Part shown: positions 29,811 to 41,776 of the stretch, piece after piece
How positions within the stretch are numbered: the first letter of the stretch is position 1
Layout of the letters: every line of letters starts with the position of its first letter
From: Klebsiella oxytoca NBRC 105695
Lineage (GTDB): Bacteria > Pseudomonadota > Gammaproteobacteria > Enterobacterales > Enterobacteriaceae
Direction of reading: 5' to 3'
Assembly (NCBI RefSeq): GCF_001598695.1
Contig: NZ_BCZK01000003.1
Coordinates: forward strand, 124,001-188,000
Length of the DNA: 64,000 nt
Made by a program: the position numbers and the translations under genes
Notes under the pieces: model-generated
Told to the model about the DNA's origin: nothing
Database searches by the model: none
What the model saw: only the letters and a program-made list of their open reading frames with translations

Positions 29811-31202
29811 TCAGTTTTTCTCTGGCGGGAAAATCAGATTCAGAACAATCGCCGTGATACCGCCGGCGGCGATACCGGAGGAGAGCAGATTCTTCAGCCA
29901 GTCAGGGGCGAACTGCAGGATCAGCGGCTGCTGGGAAACGCCAAGGCCGACGGCCAGCGACAGGGCGATAATCAGGATCGCGCGGCGGTTCAGCGGCTCG
30001 CGGGAGACGATACGCACGCCGGAGGCGGCAATGGTGCCGAACATCACCAGCGTTGCGCCGCCAAGCACCGGCTCAGGAATATGCTGCACGAAGCCGCTCA
30101 CCGCTGGGAACAGGCCGAGCACGATCAGCATCAGCGCGACCACAAAACCAACATAGCGGCTGGCGACGCCGGTCAACTGAATCACGCCGTTGTTCTGGCC
30201 AAAGCAGGAGTTCGGGAAGGTGTTGAATACCGCCGAAACAAACGAGTTCAGACCGTTGGCCAGCACGCCGCCCTTCAGACGCTTCATATATAGCGGGCCG
30301 GAAACCGGCTGCTCGGAAACGTCAGAGGTGGCGGTGATATCGCCGATGGTTTCCAGCGAGGTAATCATAAACACCAGCATCAGCGGCAGCAGCAGATTCC
30401 AGTCGATGCCCAGCCCGTAGTACAGCGGCGTGGGAACCATAATCAGGCTGCTTTCCGTCGGTGCGGTATTGGTCGGCAGCATATCGAGTAGCCATGCCGC
30501 CAGGTATCCGGCCGCCATCGCGATAACCAGCGAAGCGATGCGCAGATACGGGTTGCGCTGGCGGTTAAGGATAATAATCAGCGCCAGCACGATCCCCGCC
30601 AGCAGCAGGTTTTTTGGCGCGCCGAAGGTGTGGTCGGCCATGGCGGCATAGCCCCCGCCGATGGAGGTCAGGCCAACCTGAATCAGCGACAGGCCGATAA
30701 TCATTACCACCACGCCGGAGACCAGCGGAGTGATTATGCGGCGGGCGAGATGCAGAACGCGCGAGAGAACCATCTCCGTGCAGCTGGCCAGCATCAGGGT
30801 GCCGAACAGCGCGGCCATCATGGTCGGAACATCGGCGCCGCCGGTTTTCAGCGCGGTTCCGCCCATAATCAGCGGAGCGACGAAGTTAAAGCTGGTGCCC
30901 TGAATCGAAAGCAGACCAGAACCCACCGGGCCCCAGGCTTTAATTTGAATGATGGATGCCACGCCGGAGGCGAACAGGGACATGCTGATGATGTGTTGTG
31001 TATCCTGAGCCGGGAGGCCCAGAGCCTGACAAATTAACAGCGCCGGAGTGATAACCGCGACAAACATCGCCAGCAGGTGCTGGAACGCGGCGAACAGCGT
31101 TTGCGGTAGCGGCGGGCGGTCTTCAAGGCGGTAGATTAATTCGCTGGTTTGCTTATGCGCAACCGGTTGCGCATTTTCTGATTCTGCGGTGTTAACGGAC
31201 AT
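29811..31202 (-). CDS. xanP: Xanthine permease XanP
   Basis: The 463-residue NCS2 nucleobase transporter is close to E. coli XanP ([30 protein letters not shown], and [19 protein letters not shown] in helix 10). It imports xanthine with protons. The ATG at 31202 matches the E. coli start; the preceding GTG codon is in frame. A perfect PurR core lies about 55 bp upstream, so purine repression is likely. Confidence 0.95.
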   Translation of the reverse strand: MSVNTAESENAQPVAHKQTSELIYRLEDRPPLPQTLFAAFQHLLAMFVAVITPALLICQALGLPAQDTQHIISMSLFASGVASIIQIKAWGPVGSGLLSIQGTSFNFVAPLIMGGTALKTGGADVPTMMAALFGTLMLASCTEMVLSRVLHLARRIITPLVSGVVVMIIGLSLIQVGLTSIGGGYAAMADHTFGAPKNLLLAGIVLALIIILNRQRNPYLRIASLVIAMAAGYLAAWLLDMLPTNTAPTESSLIMVPTPLYYGLGIDWNLLLPLMLVFMITSLETIGDITATSDVSEQPVSGPLYMKRLKGGVLANGLNSFVSAVFNTFPNSCFGQNNGVIQLTGVASRYVGFVVALMLIVLGLFPAVSGFVQHIPEPVLGGATLVMFGTIAASGVRIVSREPLNRRAILIIALSLAVGLGVSQQPLILQFAPDWLKNLLSSGIAAGGITAIVLNLIFPPEKN

Positions 31203-31254
31203 CACAACAATCCCAAAGGTGGCAAAGCGGGGATTTTATCGGACTATAGACCAA

Positions 31255-31270
31255 AAGCAAACGTTTGCCA
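31255..31270. promoter_or_regulatory. PurR operator upstream of xanP
   Basis: AAGCAAACGTTTGCCA contains the perfectly symmetric core GCAAACGTTTGC of the PurR consensus ACGCAAACGTTTGCGT. It lies 53 bp before the xanP start and 218 bp before gltS. Purine control of xanP fits its function. Confidence 0.75.
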
Positions 31271-31488
31271 CTCTTTAGCGGCAAATATTTATGCAGGGAA
31301 TAGGTGTCAAATATTTATTAACATTTTGTATGCTTGATCGCATCATTATCCCTACAAAATATCTTTTCCTGTCCTTTTTTCCGTACTTCTGCTTAAAATC
31401 CCTTCCCGATTACTCATGATGAGAAGCAATCGACACCGGGAATTTCGTCGCGTGTGAATGGATCATGCGCCTATAAGGAGCTCTTTTT

Positions 31489-32691
31489 ATGTTTCATCTC
31501 GATACCTTATCGACGCTCGTTGCCGCAACATTAGTGTTGCTACTAGGTAGAAAACTCGTTCAAACCGTCCCTTTCCTGAAGAAATACACTATTCCTGAGC
31601 CCGTGGCGGGCGGTCTGCTGGTCGCTCTGGCGCTGCTGGTATTAAAGAAAAGCATGGATATCGAAATTGATTTCGATATGAGCCTGAAAGACCCGCTGAT
31701 GCTGGCTTTCTTCGCCACTATCGGCCTGAATGCCAACCTCGCCAGCCTGCGCTCTGGCGGCAAAGTGGTGGGGACATTCCTGATCGTGGTGGTGGGGCTG
31801 CTGCTGCTGCAAAACGCCCTCGGTATCGGCATGGCGAAGCTGCTGGGCCTCGACCCGCTGATGGGGCTGCTGGCCGGTTCGATTACCCTTTCCGGCGGCC
31901 ACGGTACCGGCGCGGCGTGGAGTAAACTGTTTATTGAGCGCTATGGCTTTGTCAACGCCACCGAAGTGGCTATGGCTTGCGCAACCTTCGGTCTCGTTCT
32001 TGGCGGCCTGATCGGCGGGCCGGTGGCGCGCTATCTGGTCAAACACTCTTCATCACCGGACGGCACGCCGGACGATCAGCTCGCGCCGACCGCGTTTGAA
32101 AAGCCGGATATGGGGCGCATGATCACGTCGCTGGTGCTGATTGAGAGCATCGCGCTGATCGCCATCTGTTTGACGGTAGGGAAGATCGTTGCGCAACTGT
32201 TGGCGGGGACCGTATTCGAACTGCCTACCTTCGTTTGCGTGCTGTTTATCGGCGTTATCCTCAGCAATAGCCTGTCAGCACTTGGCCTGTACCGCGTATT
32301 CGACCGCGCGGTGTCGGTGCTGGGTAACGTCAGCTTGTCGCTATTCCTGGCGATGGCCCTGATGAGCCTGAAGCTGTGGGAGCTGGCGTCGCTGGCGCTG
32401 CCGATGATTGCCATTCTGGCGGTGCAGACGATAGCAATGGCGCTGTATGCGGTATTTGTGACCTATCGAATGATGGGTAAAAACTACGATGCCGCGGTGC
32501 TGGCCGCCGGCCACTGTGGTTTCGGCCTCGGCGCGACGCCGACGGCGATTGCCAATATGCAGGCGATTACCGATCGTTTCGGTCCGTCGCATATGGCGTT
32601 TCTGGTGGTGCCGATGGTGGGGGCGTTCTTTATCGATATCGTTAACGCGCTGGTGATTAAGCTCTATCTGCTGCTGCCGGTATTTGGCTGA
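31489..32691 (+). CDS. gltS: Sodium/glutamate symporter GltS
   Basis: The 400-residue transporter is close to E. coli GltS: first helix LDTLSTLVAATLVLLLGRKLV, and the pore-loop motif TLSGGHGTGAAW and its counterpart AAGHCGFGLGATPTAIANM. It imports glutamate with Na+. In E. coli it neighbours recG; here a 15-kb block lies between them. Divergent from xanP, with REP units after the stop. Confidence 0.95.
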   Translation: MFHLDTLSTLVAATLVLLLGRKLVQTVPFLKKYTIPEPVAGGLLVALALLVLKKSMDIEIDFDMSLKDPLMLAFFATIGLNANLASLRSGGKVVGTFLIVVVGLLLLQNALGIGMAKLLGLDPLMGLLAGSITLSGGHGTGAAWSKLFIERYGFVNATEVAMACATFGLVLGGLIGGPVARYLVKHSSSPDGTPDDQLAPTAFEKPDMGRMITSLVLIESIALIAICLTVGKIVAQLLAGTVFELPTFVCVLFIGVILSNSLSALGLYRVFDRAVSVLGNVSLSLFLAMALMSLKLWELASLALPMIAILAVQTIAMALYAVFVTYRMMGKNYDAAVLAAGHCGFGLGATPTAIANMQAITDRFGPSHMAFLVVPMVGAFFIDIVNALVIKLYLLLPVFG

Positions 32692-32697
32692 TAAAAA

Positions 32698-32904
32698 CCC
32701 GGAGGTGGTGCGCTACGGGATTATGCGGTCTGCGGGCTGTAGCCCAGGTAAGGCGTATACGCCGCAACCCGGGGATACTCCGGGATTCATGACTCGGCGT
32801 GGCTTCTCGCCGGCTCGCGCTGCGCTTAGCCGGGCTACGGGGTGTGCGGTCTGCGGGTTGTATCCCGGCTAAGGCGTTTACGCCGCCAGCCGGGAATACC
32901 TCAA
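32698..32904. repeat. REP array between gltS and glpK
   Basis: Three units: GTAGCCCAGGTAAGGCGTATAC / CGCCGCAACCCGGGG, CGGCTCGCGCTGCGCTTAGCCGGGC, and GTATCCCGGCTAAGGCGTTTAC / CGCCGCCAGCCGGG. The first and third are near copies. The array sits exactly at the left boundary of the displaced glpK-to-glpX block. Confidence 0.85.
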
Positions 32905-32909
32905 CAATC

Positions 32910-34442
<1,533 letters not shown>

Positions 34443-35294
34443 TTACAGCGAAGCTTTGTGTTGTGTCGTAGAGGGAGATGCGGCTTCTTTCTCTTCAACG
34501 ACGCAGGTGTCGCAAGGCAGGTGGCGGCCAATCAGCTTGCGGTAGCAGAATGCGCCCAGCGCAGCACCGACGATTGGCGCACACAGCGGCACCAGAAAAT
34601 AAGGAATATCTTTACCGCCGGTGAAGGCGACGTTGCCCCAGCCTGCCAGCCAGGCGAAGGCTTTCGGTCCGATATCACGCGCCGGGTTCATGGCGAAGCC
34701 GGTCAGCGGGCCCATGGATGCGCCAATGACGGCGATCAGTAGACCAATCAGCAGCGGCGCCAGCGGGCCGCGCGGCACGCCGTTGCCATCATCGGTCAGC
34801 GCCAGAATGACGCCCATCAGGATAGCGGTAATCACCATTTCTACCGCGAAGGCCTGCACAAAATTGATATGCGGGTTTGGATAGGTAGAGAAAATACCCG
34901 CCAGCTCAAGACTTTCGACGCTACCGCGCACCATATTGTGGGTATGTTCGAAATCGAAGAAAAGATTGTAATAAAGCCCGTAAACTAAAGCCGCAGCGCA
35001 AAAGGCGCCAGCGAATTGCGCAATGATAAAAGGAACAACTTTACGACCGTCAAAGCAGGCGAACAGCCACAGCGCGATGGTCACCGCCGGGTTAAGGTGC
35101 GCACCGGAAACCCCTGCGGTCAGGTAAATCGCCATGGCGACGCCCAGACCCCAGATGATGCTGATTTCCCACTGACCGAAGCTGGCTCCCGCGACCTTAA
35201 GCGCAGCGACGCACCCAACGCCGAAAAAGATCAACAACCCGGTACCGAGGAACTCTGCGATGCACTGGCCTTTTAGTGTTGATGTTTGGCTCAT
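34443..35294 (-). CDS. glpF: Glycerol uptake facilitator (aquaglyceroporin)
   Basis: The 283-residue channel has six helices and the two aquaporin NPA-type motifs, HLNPAVT and FAMNPARD, the latter with the Arg/Asp typical of glyceroporins. It lets glycerol diffuse into the cell to GlpK. The ATG at 35294 matches E. coli; an upstream extension is non-homologous. First gene of the operon, divergent from zapB. Confidence 0.96.
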   Translation of the reverse strand: MSQTSTLKGQCIAEFLGTGLLIFFGVGCVAALKVAGASFGQWEISIIWGLGVAMAIYLTAGVSGAHLNPAVTIALWLFACFDGRKVVPFIIAQFAGAFCAAALVYGLYYNLFFDFEHTHNMVRGSVESLELAGIFSTYPNPHINFVQAFAVEMVITAILMGVILALTDDGNGVPRGPLAPLLIGLLIAVIGASMGPLTGFAMNPARDIGPKAFAWLAGWGNVAFTGGKDIPYFLVPLCAPIVGAALGAFCYRKLIGRHLPCDTCVVEEKEAASPSTTQHKASL

Positions 35295-35983
<689 letters not shown>

Positions 35984-35991
35984 TGCTTCCC

Positions 35992-36015
35992 GCCTCCTCC
36001 CGTTCGGGAGGAGGC
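35992..36015 (+). terminator. Stem-loop after zapB
   Basis: GCCTCCTCCCG and CGGGAGGAGGC pair perfectly around TT, 9 bp past the zapB stop. It lacks a T-run but is strong enough to protect or end the zapB transcript before the sbp promoter region. Confidence 0.6.
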
Positions 36016-36133
36016 AAACTCACCTCGCTCTATATACTCACAAGTTATAGCCAATCTTTTTTTATTCTTTAATCATCAGTCTGCTTTCTGGCACGCTTAA
36101 TCCATCACAACACTACATAAAGAGAGCGGTGCG

Positions 36134-37123
36134 ATGAATAAGTGGGGCGTGGGGTTAACTCTGTTGCTGGCATCCGCCAGCGTTCTGGCAAAAGACATTC
36201 AGCTATTAAACGTTTCTTACGATCCGACGCGCGAGCTGTACGAACAGTACAACAAAGCCTTCAGCGCGCACTGGAAGCAAGAAACCGGCGACAACGTGGT
36301 GATTCGTCAGTCACACGGCGGCTCCGGCAAACAGGCGACCTCGGTGATCAACGGCATTGAAGCCGATGTGGTGACCCTTGCGCTGGCCTATGACGTCGAT
36401 GCGATCGCCGAGCGTGGACGAATCGACAAAAACTGGCTGAAGCGTCTGCCGGATAACTCCGCGCCGTATACCTCAACCATCGTGTTCCTCGTACGTAAAG
36501 GTAACCCGAAGCAGATTCATGACTGGAACGACCTGATCAAACCGGGCGTGTCGGTGATTACCCCGAACCCGAAAAGCTCCGGCGGCGCGCGCTGGAACTA
36601 TCTGGCGGCCTGGGGCTATGCCCTGCACCAGAACAACGGTGATCAGGCTAAGGCGCAGGAGTTCGTAAAAGCGCTGTTTAAGAACGTCGAAGTACTGGAT
36701 TCCGGCGCCCGCGGTTCGACCAACACCTTTGTGGAACGCGGGATCGGCGATGTGCTGATTGCCTGGGAAAACGAAGCCCTGCTGGCGACCAACGAACTGG
36801 GTAAAGACAAATTCGAGATCGTCACCCCGAGCGAATCGATTCTGGCCGAGCCGACCGTTTCCGTGGTGGATAAAGTGGTCGACAAAAAGGGCACTCGCCA
36901 GGTGGCGGAAGCGTATCTGAAGTATCTCTACTCGCCGGAAGGCCAGGAGATTGCGGCGAAGAACTTCTATCGTCCGCGTGACCCTGAAATCGCGAAAAAA
37001 TACGCGGATGAGTTCCCGAAACTGAAGCTGTTCACCATCGATGACGTGTTTGGCGGCTGGACTAAAGCGCAGAAAGAGCACTTCTCCAACGGCGGCACCT
37101 TTGACCAGATCAACCAGCGTTAA
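36134..37123 (+). CDS. sbp: Periplasmic sulfate-binding protein
   Basis: The 329-residue protein has a 19-residue signal peptide ([16 protein letters not shown]) and the mature start [19 protein letters not shown] of Sbp. It delivers sulfate to the CysTWA ABC transporter; CysB control is expected. In E. coli it follows pfkA; here the 5' neighbour is zapB, 150 bp away, with an AT-rich promoter region kept in front. Confidence 0.96.
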   Translation: MNKWGVGLTLLLASASVLAKDIQLLNVSYDPTRELYEQYNKAFSAHWKQETGDNVVIRQSHGGSGKQATSVINGIEADVVTLALAYDVDAIAERGRIDKNWLKRLPDNSAPYTSTIVFLVRKGNPKQIHDWNDLIKPGVSVITPNPKSSGGARWNYLAAWGYALHQNNGDQAKAQEFVKALFKNVEVLDSGARGSTNTFVERGIGDVLIAWENEALLATNELGKDKFEIVTPSESILAEPTVSVVDKVVDKKGTRQVAEAYLKYLYSPEGQEIAAKNFYRPRDPEIAKKYADEFPKLKLFTIDDVFGGWTKAQKEHFSNGGTFDQINQR

Positions 37124-37139
37124 ATAGCCTCTCCTTATC

Positions 37140-37235
37140 CCCGCTCGCGCTGCGCGTAGCGGGGCGACAACGCTTGTCGCCCGGGTAAGGCATAAGCCGC
37201 GACCCGGGGCAGAGTAGTCTGGTAGCCCGCTCAGG
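37140..37235. repeat. REP pair between sbp and cdh
   Basis: CCCCGCTCGCGCTGCGCGTAGCGGGG, then GTCGCCCGGGTAAGGCATAAGC / CGCGACCCGGGG, and a partial GTAGCCCGCTCAGGCGCG. It separates sbp from cdh and may end the sbp transcript. Confidence 0.75.
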
Positions 37236-37340
37236 CGCGTTAAGCACCGTTTCCGGCAAAACTCACCGCACCTCCTCTCGTTTTCATTTGGTCATCAAAC
37301 TGCGCTACTCTTCCGTTTCTGGCTGAGACAGGAAAAAATA

Positions 37341-38102
37341 ATGCGAAGAGTACGACACCTTTTTTTAGCGCTGGTGGTAGTGGTTGTGGCGGCGATGGCT
37401 GGCGGCTACTACTGGCTTCATTCCGGCAACCGTGACGCGTTGCGTCACATTGTTCTGCAACAGTGCGTCCCTCATCAACAGCAGAATCACAATCCCGCGC
37501 CCTGCGCGGAAGTGAACCTGAAGGGCGGCTATGTCCTGTTTAAGGACCGCAATGGCCCGCTGCAGTATTTGCTGATGCCAACCTACCGTATCAACGGCAC
37601 TGAAAGCCCGCTGCTGCTTGAACCGCTGACGCCGAACTTCTTCTGGCAAGCCTGGCAGGGACGCGAAATCATGAGCCAGCACCGTGGCTCTGCCGTACCG
37701 GATGAGGCGGTCTCGCTGGCCATCAACTCGCGCAGCGGACGCACGCAAAATCATTTCCATATTCATATCTCCTGCCTGCGACCTGATGTGCGCCATCAGC
37801 TGGATAGCCAGGCTGCCGCTATCAGCAGCCGCTGGTTACCGCTGCCCGGTGGGCTCATGGGCCATGAATATCTGGCGCGCCGCGTAACCGAAACCGAACT
37901 GGCGCAGCGCAGTCCGTTCCTGATGCTGGCTGAAGAGGTGCCGGAAGCGCGAGACCATATGGGCCGTTTCGCGCTGGCGATGGCGAAGCAGAGCGACGGC
38001 TCGCTGCTGCTGCTGGCAACCGAGCGTAACCTGCTGACGCTGAATCGCGCATCGGCAGAAGAGGTTCAGGACCATAGCTGCGCCATTCTCGCATCCCGTT
38101 AA
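37341..38102 (+). CDS. cdh: CDP-diacylglycerol pyrophosphatase
   Basis: The 253-residue protein has one N-terminal membrane helix (residues 6-26) and a HIT-like active site Q-N-H-F-H-I-H-I. It hydrolyses CDP-diacylglycerol to phosphatidate and CMP at the membrane. It matches E. coli Cdh in length and motif and sits downstream of sbp as there. Confidence 0.93.
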   Translation: MRRVRHLFLALVVVVVAAMAGGYYWLHSGNRDALRHIVLQQCVPHQQQNHNPAPCAEVNLKGGYVLFKDRNGPLQYLLMPTYRINGTESPLLLEPLTPNFFWQAWQGREIMSQHRGSAVPDEAVSLAINSRSGRTQNHFHIHISCLRPDVRHQLDSQAAAISSRWLPLPGGLMGHEYLARRVTETELAQRSPFLMLAEEVPEARDHMGRFALAMAKQSDGSLLLLATERNLLTLNRASAEEVQDHSCAILASR

Positions 38103-38198
38103 TTTTCTTTACGTTCCCGCTATTCATTATCTCCTTGATTCTTATCCCGGTTTAACGCCGGGGTAGGATCGGGTGCATAAAAATATGTGAAACCGATC

Positions 38199-38230
38199 AA
38201 AAGATATAAAGGTATACCTTTATATCTTTT
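38199..38230. promoter_or_regulatory. Perfect 32-bp palindrome upstream of the riboside-kinase cluster
   Basis: The left half is AAAAGATATAAAGGTA and the right half its exact reverse complement, centred on GGTATACC. The sequence is 138 bp before the permease start. GGTATA-type half-sites suit HutC/UTRA-class GntR regulators, and one is encoded three genes downstream (41777). A 32-bp dyad with no mismatch is very unlikely by chance. It is an operator candidate, not a terminator, as it lies well upstream of the operon. Confidence 0.7.
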
Positions 38231-38368
38231 TGAGGATGGTTACACTCTCTTCATAGCCTCTATTGCGTGTCGGACAGGCGGCTTATTTATAAAAACGTTT
38301 TTATTTCATGTAGTGACATCATTAATTGTTTCCTCTATTTGCGCGGCTAAGCGTAAAGGAATATCAAC

Positions 38369-39703
38369 ATGAAACTTTCTATCGTGGAAAAAATCGGCTT
38401 CGGCGCAGGAGATATGGCGATAAACGTTGTGATCATCGCCATGCAGCTGCTTCTCGCCTATTTTTATACCGATATCTACGGCCTGAGCGCCGCTGATGTT
38501 GGCGTACTTTTCGTGGTTGTGCGGATGATCGATGCCATTATCGATCCGGCCATGGGCGTCCTTACCGATAAGCTGAATACGCGCTGGGGACGCTATCGCC
38601 CGTGGCTGCTGTGGTTTGCCATCCCTTTTGGCTTCGCCGTTTATTTAATGTTTATCACGCCTGATATGGTTTATATGGCTAAGCTGGCGTGGGCCTATGG
38701 CACCTATATTCTGATGACCCTGGTCTATACCGCTATCACTATTCCCTATATCTCGATGATTGGCGTGATTACCAGCGATCCCGTGGAACGGCTAAGCGCA
38801 AACGGCTATCGCTTTGTGATGACCAAAATTGCCGCTTTTCTGGTGACTATTGTCGTCCCGATGCTTGCCGTCTGGCTTGGGCAGGGCAACAAGGCCCTGG
38901 GTTACCAGTTTTCTATGGGGCTAATGGGCGCGATGGGGGCCCTGCTGTTTATCTTCTGTTTTCTCACCACTCGTGAACGTAGCGAGCCGGAAATTACTTC
39001 GCTATCGGTAGGGAAGCAGTTTAAGTATCTGTTACGTAACGATCAGTGGATTATTCTTGGGGTTGTTATTTTATTGCTGATGTGTGGTTACGTTATTCGC
39101 GGTTCCGTCGCGGCCTATTATGCCAAGTATTATCTTAATGGCGGCGATAGCCTGATTTCACCTTTTCTGACTACCGGTGTTGTCGCCTCTATTCTGGCGA
39201 TGATCGCCACCACCTGGATAACTAAATTCTGGGATAAAATTAAGATGTTCCGCTACACCCAGATTATTACCTTTGTACTAAGCGCGCTGATGTATTTCTT
39301 CGTCGGGCGTGAAAATCTTATCCTGGCATTTACGTTCTATTTTCTTATTAATTTCTTCTGCGATATGCAAATGCCGGTGTTCTGGTCCTCTATCGCCGAA
39401 GCGGTGGATTATGGCGAAAAGAAAACCGGGCTGCGGGTATCCGGCCTCGCGTTTGGCGGCATTCTCTTCTTCCAGAAGTTTGGTATGGGGATCGCGGGGG
39501 GCGTACTGGGATTCCTGCTGAGCCACTTTGGCTATCAGGCCGACGTTGAACAGAGCGCGCGTTCGCTCACCGGTATTGCGCTGATGATGACGCTCATTCC
39601 GGCCCTTTTCCATCTTGCGGTTGGGTTGCTTATGAAAAAGTATCTGATTAATAACGAATATTATCGTGATATTCAGCTAGCCCTTGCGCAAAAACAGGCA
39701 TAA
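38369..39703 (+). CDS. GPH-family sugar/riboside:cation symporter
   Basis: The 444-residue transporter has twelve helices and the GPH signatures (VEKIGFGAGDMAINVV at the start, DPAMGVLTDKLNTRWGRYRPWLLW, and AVDYGEKKTGLRVSGLAF late). It resembles Salmonella STM4065, the permease of the same cluster. It probably imports a riboside or sugar that the next two gene products act on. The stop TAA overlaps the ribosome site of the kinase gene (TAAGGAGG), so expression is coupled. Confidence 0.82.
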   Translation: MKLSIVEKIGFGAGDMAINVVIIAMQLLLAYFYTDIYGLSAADVGVLFVVVRMIDAIIDPAMGVLTDKLNTRWGRYRPWLLWFAIPFGFAVYLMFITPDMVYMAKLAWAYGTYILMTLVYTAITIPYISMIGVITSDPVERLSANGYRFVMTKIAAFLVTIVVPMLAVWLGQGNKALGYQFSMGLMGAMGALLFIFCFLTTRERSEPEITSLSVGKQFKYLLRNDQWIILGVVILLLMCGYVIRGSVAAYYAKYYLNGGDSLISPFLTTGVVASILAMIATTWITKFWDKIKMFRYTQIITFVLSALMYFFVGRENLILAFTFYFLINFFCDMQMPVFWSSIAEAVDYGEKKTGLRVSGLAFGGILFFQKFGMGIAGGVLGFLLSHFGYQADVEQSARSLTGIALMMTLIPALFHLAVGLLMKKYLINNEYYRDIQLALAQKQA

Positions 39704-39713
39704 GGAGGCGTAA

Positions 39714-40673
39714 ATGAATGCCATGAATAAGGTTTGGGCGATCGGCGACGCCTCCGTAGACCTCGTACCGGAAAAACAGAACAGCTACCTGAAATGTCCC
39801 GGAGGCGCTTCGGCGAACGTGGGGGTCTGCGTTGCCAGGCTGGGCGGAACGTGCGGTTTTATCGGCTGCCTTGGCGACGATGACGCCGGGCGTTTCCTGC
39901 GCCAGGTTTTTCAGGATAACGGCGTCGATGTCTCTTCGCTGCGGCTGGATGCGAGCCTGACCAGCGCGGTACTGATCGTCAATCTGACGGCTGACGGCGA
40001 GCGCAGCTTTACCTATCTGGTACATCCGGGGGCTGATACCTACGTTTCACCTCAGGATCTGCCGACGTTCAGAAAATACGAATGGTTTTACTTTAGCTCC
40101 ATTGGTCTCACCGACAGCCCCGCTCGCGAGGCATGCCTTGAGGGCGCGCGAAGAATGCGGGAGGCCGGCGGCTACGTTCTGTTTGATGTCAACTTGCGCA
40201 GCAAGATGTGGCGCAATGCCGCTGAGATCCCTGACCTGATCGCCCGCTCCGCTGCGCTGGCGTCTATCTGCAAAGTCTCGGCAGATGAGCTGTGTCAGCT
40301 GAGCGGCGCCAGCCACTGGCAGGATGCGCGGTATTACATGCGCGATCTGGGCTGCGAGACCACCATCATTTCGTTGGGGGCCGAAGGAGCGTTGCTTATC
40401 ACCGCCGAGGGAGAGTTCCTTTTTCCTGCCCCGCGCGTGGAGGTCGTCGATACCACCGGAGCCGGTGATGCCTTTGTTGGCGGCCTGCTGTTCACGCTTT
40501 CCCGCGAAAACCACTGGAATCATGCCCTGCTGGCGGAGGCGATCAGCAATGCCAACGCCTGCGGAGCGATGGCGGTGACGGCAAAAGGGGCAATGACTGC
40601 TCTGCCGTTTCCCGACCAGCTCAATACTTTTCTGTCCAGCCGTTCGCTGGCACAAGCCATGACCGTGAAATAA
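39714..40673 (+). CDS. PfkB-family aminoimidazole riboside kinase (STM4066 orthologue)
   Basis: The 319-residue sugar kinase has PGGASANVGVCVARLG near residues 29-44 and the catalytic D-T-T-G-A-G-D252 motif. It appears nearly identical to Salmonella STM4066, which phosphorylates aminoimidazole riboside to AIR, a purine and thiamine precursor. The physiological substrate may be another riboside. It is the second gene of the cluster and is followed by TAAGGAG into the next. Confidence 0.88.
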   Translation: MNAMNKVWAIGDASVDLVPEKQNSYLKCPGGASANVGVCVARLGGTCGFIGCLGDDDAGRFLRQVFQDNGVDVSSLRLDASLTSAVLIVNLTADGERSFTYLVHPGADTYVSPQDLPTFRKYEWFYFSSIGLTDSPAREACLEGARRMREAGGYVLFDVNLRSKMWRNAAEIPDLIARSAALASICKVSADELCQLSGASHWQDARYYMRDLGCETTIISLGAEGALLITAEGEFLFPAPRVEVVDTTGAGDAFVGGLLFTLSRENHWNHALLAEAISNANACGAMAVTAKGAMTALPFPDQLNTFLSSRSLAQAMTVK

Positions 40674-40682
40674 GGAGTCATC

Positions 40683-41723
40683 ATGCACGTTGATCAAAAC
40701 AAAATACTGGGATGCCTGGTGGGTGCCGCCGCCGCGGACGCGATGGGCGCGGCGACGGAAGTACGGACTCAGCAGCAAATTAAGGACTATTTCGGCGGCT
40801 GGGTGACGACCTTTCAAAAACCGCCAGCGGATACGTTTGGCCGCTGTAACGAAGCGGGTATGTGCACGGATGATTTTATTCAGGCGAAATACATTATGGA
40901 AGCGCTGCTGCGCCACCAGCGCCAGGTCAGCGATGAGGCGATGCGCGAGGCCTTCCAGCAGTGGCTGGATTACCCTTACTACGCCAACTTTACCGGCCCG
41001 ACAACGCGTGCGGCAATGAAAGCGATATTCAATGACCATCGCGCCTCCTTGCAGGGTGATCTTGAAGGCGAAAAGCAGTCGGTACAGATTATTAATAAGG
41101 GAAACGCGGAAGCCACCAACGGCGCCGCCATGAAGATTTGGCCTGCGGCGGTACTGCATCCGGGAGATATTGATGCGGCGATTCACTGCGCGCTGCAGAT
41201 TTGCCGCTTTACGCATAATAACGTGCTGGCGATGTCCGGCGCAGCGGCGATGGCGGCGGCAACCAGCGAAGCGTTACGATCGCAGACCAATGCGGACACC
41301 ATTATTGCCGCCGGTATTTATGGCGCGCAAAGAGGCTATCTGCTGGCGCAGGATCAAGGGGCGATGATGGTGGCAGGCCCATCCGTTGCCCGACGCATCG
41401 AACTGGCCGTGGCTATCGGTCAACGGCATCGTCATTGGGAAACGGCGGTGGTGGAACTTGCCGATATTATTGGTTCCGGGCTGCACGTCAGCGAAGCCGT
41501 ACCGGCGGCCTTTGGCCTGTTCGCGTGTTGTCCGAATTCTGCCGTAGATGCTATTATCTCCGGCGTTAATATCGGCAATGATACTGATACTGTCGCTACC
41601 ATGGTTGGAGCGATTTCCGGCGCATTCCATGGCGTGGAGGCTTTTCCCGCCGATTATTTAACGACCGTGGATCGTATGAATCATTTCGATTTGGCACAAC
41701 TGGCCAGGCAAATCGCAGGGTAG
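40683..41723 (+). CDS. ADP-ribosylglycohydrolase family protein
   Basis: The 346-residue protein has both metal-binding motifs of the family: T62-D63-D64 near the start and N-D300-T-D302 in IGNDTDTVATMVGAISGAFHG. These enzymes hydrolyse N- or O-glycosidic bonds at C1 of ribose. Placed after a riboside kinase and a permease, it may act on an imported N-riboside or its phosphate rather than on proteins (inference). It corresponds to Salmonella STM4067. A hairpin follows the gene. Confidence 0.85.
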   Translation: MHVDQNKILGCLVGAAAADAMGAATEVRTQQQIKDYFGGWVTTFQKPPADTFGRCNEAGMCTDDFIQAKYIMEALLRHQRQVSDEAMREAFQQWLDYPYYANFTGPTTRAAMKAIFNDHRASLQGDLEGEKQSVQIINKGNAEATNGAAMKIWPAAVLHPGDIDAAIHCALQICRFTHNNVLAMSGAAAMAAATSEALRSQTNADTIIAAGIYGAQRGYLLAQDQGAMMVAGPSVARRIELAVAIGQRHRHWETAVVELADIIGSGLHVSEAVPAAFGLFACCPNSAVDAIISGVNIGNDTDTVATMVGAISGAFHGVEAFPADYLTTVDRMNHFDLAQLARQIAG

Positions 41724-41738
41724 CGAATTCACCCTGCC

Positions 41739-41758
41739 GGGGACGGTAAAACGTCCCC
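41739..41758 (+). terminator. Stem-loop between the glycohydrolase and gntR genes
   Basis: GGGGACG and CGTCCCC pair around a 6-nt loop, 16 bp past the stop. No T-run follows, so it may only lower read-through into the regulator gene. Confidence 0.45.
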
Positions 41759-41776
41759 TGCTGGCGAAGACGTGAG

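Noticed and set aside
37124-37340. A small protein gene between sbp and cdh
   Set aside because: The stretch is REP sequence plus the cdh promoter region, with no plausible start.
40047-41216. 389-residue frame antisense to the riboside kinase and glycohydrolase genes
   Set aside because: It is the shadow of strongly coding GC-rich genes on the other strand, has no recognisable motifs, and crosses two genes.
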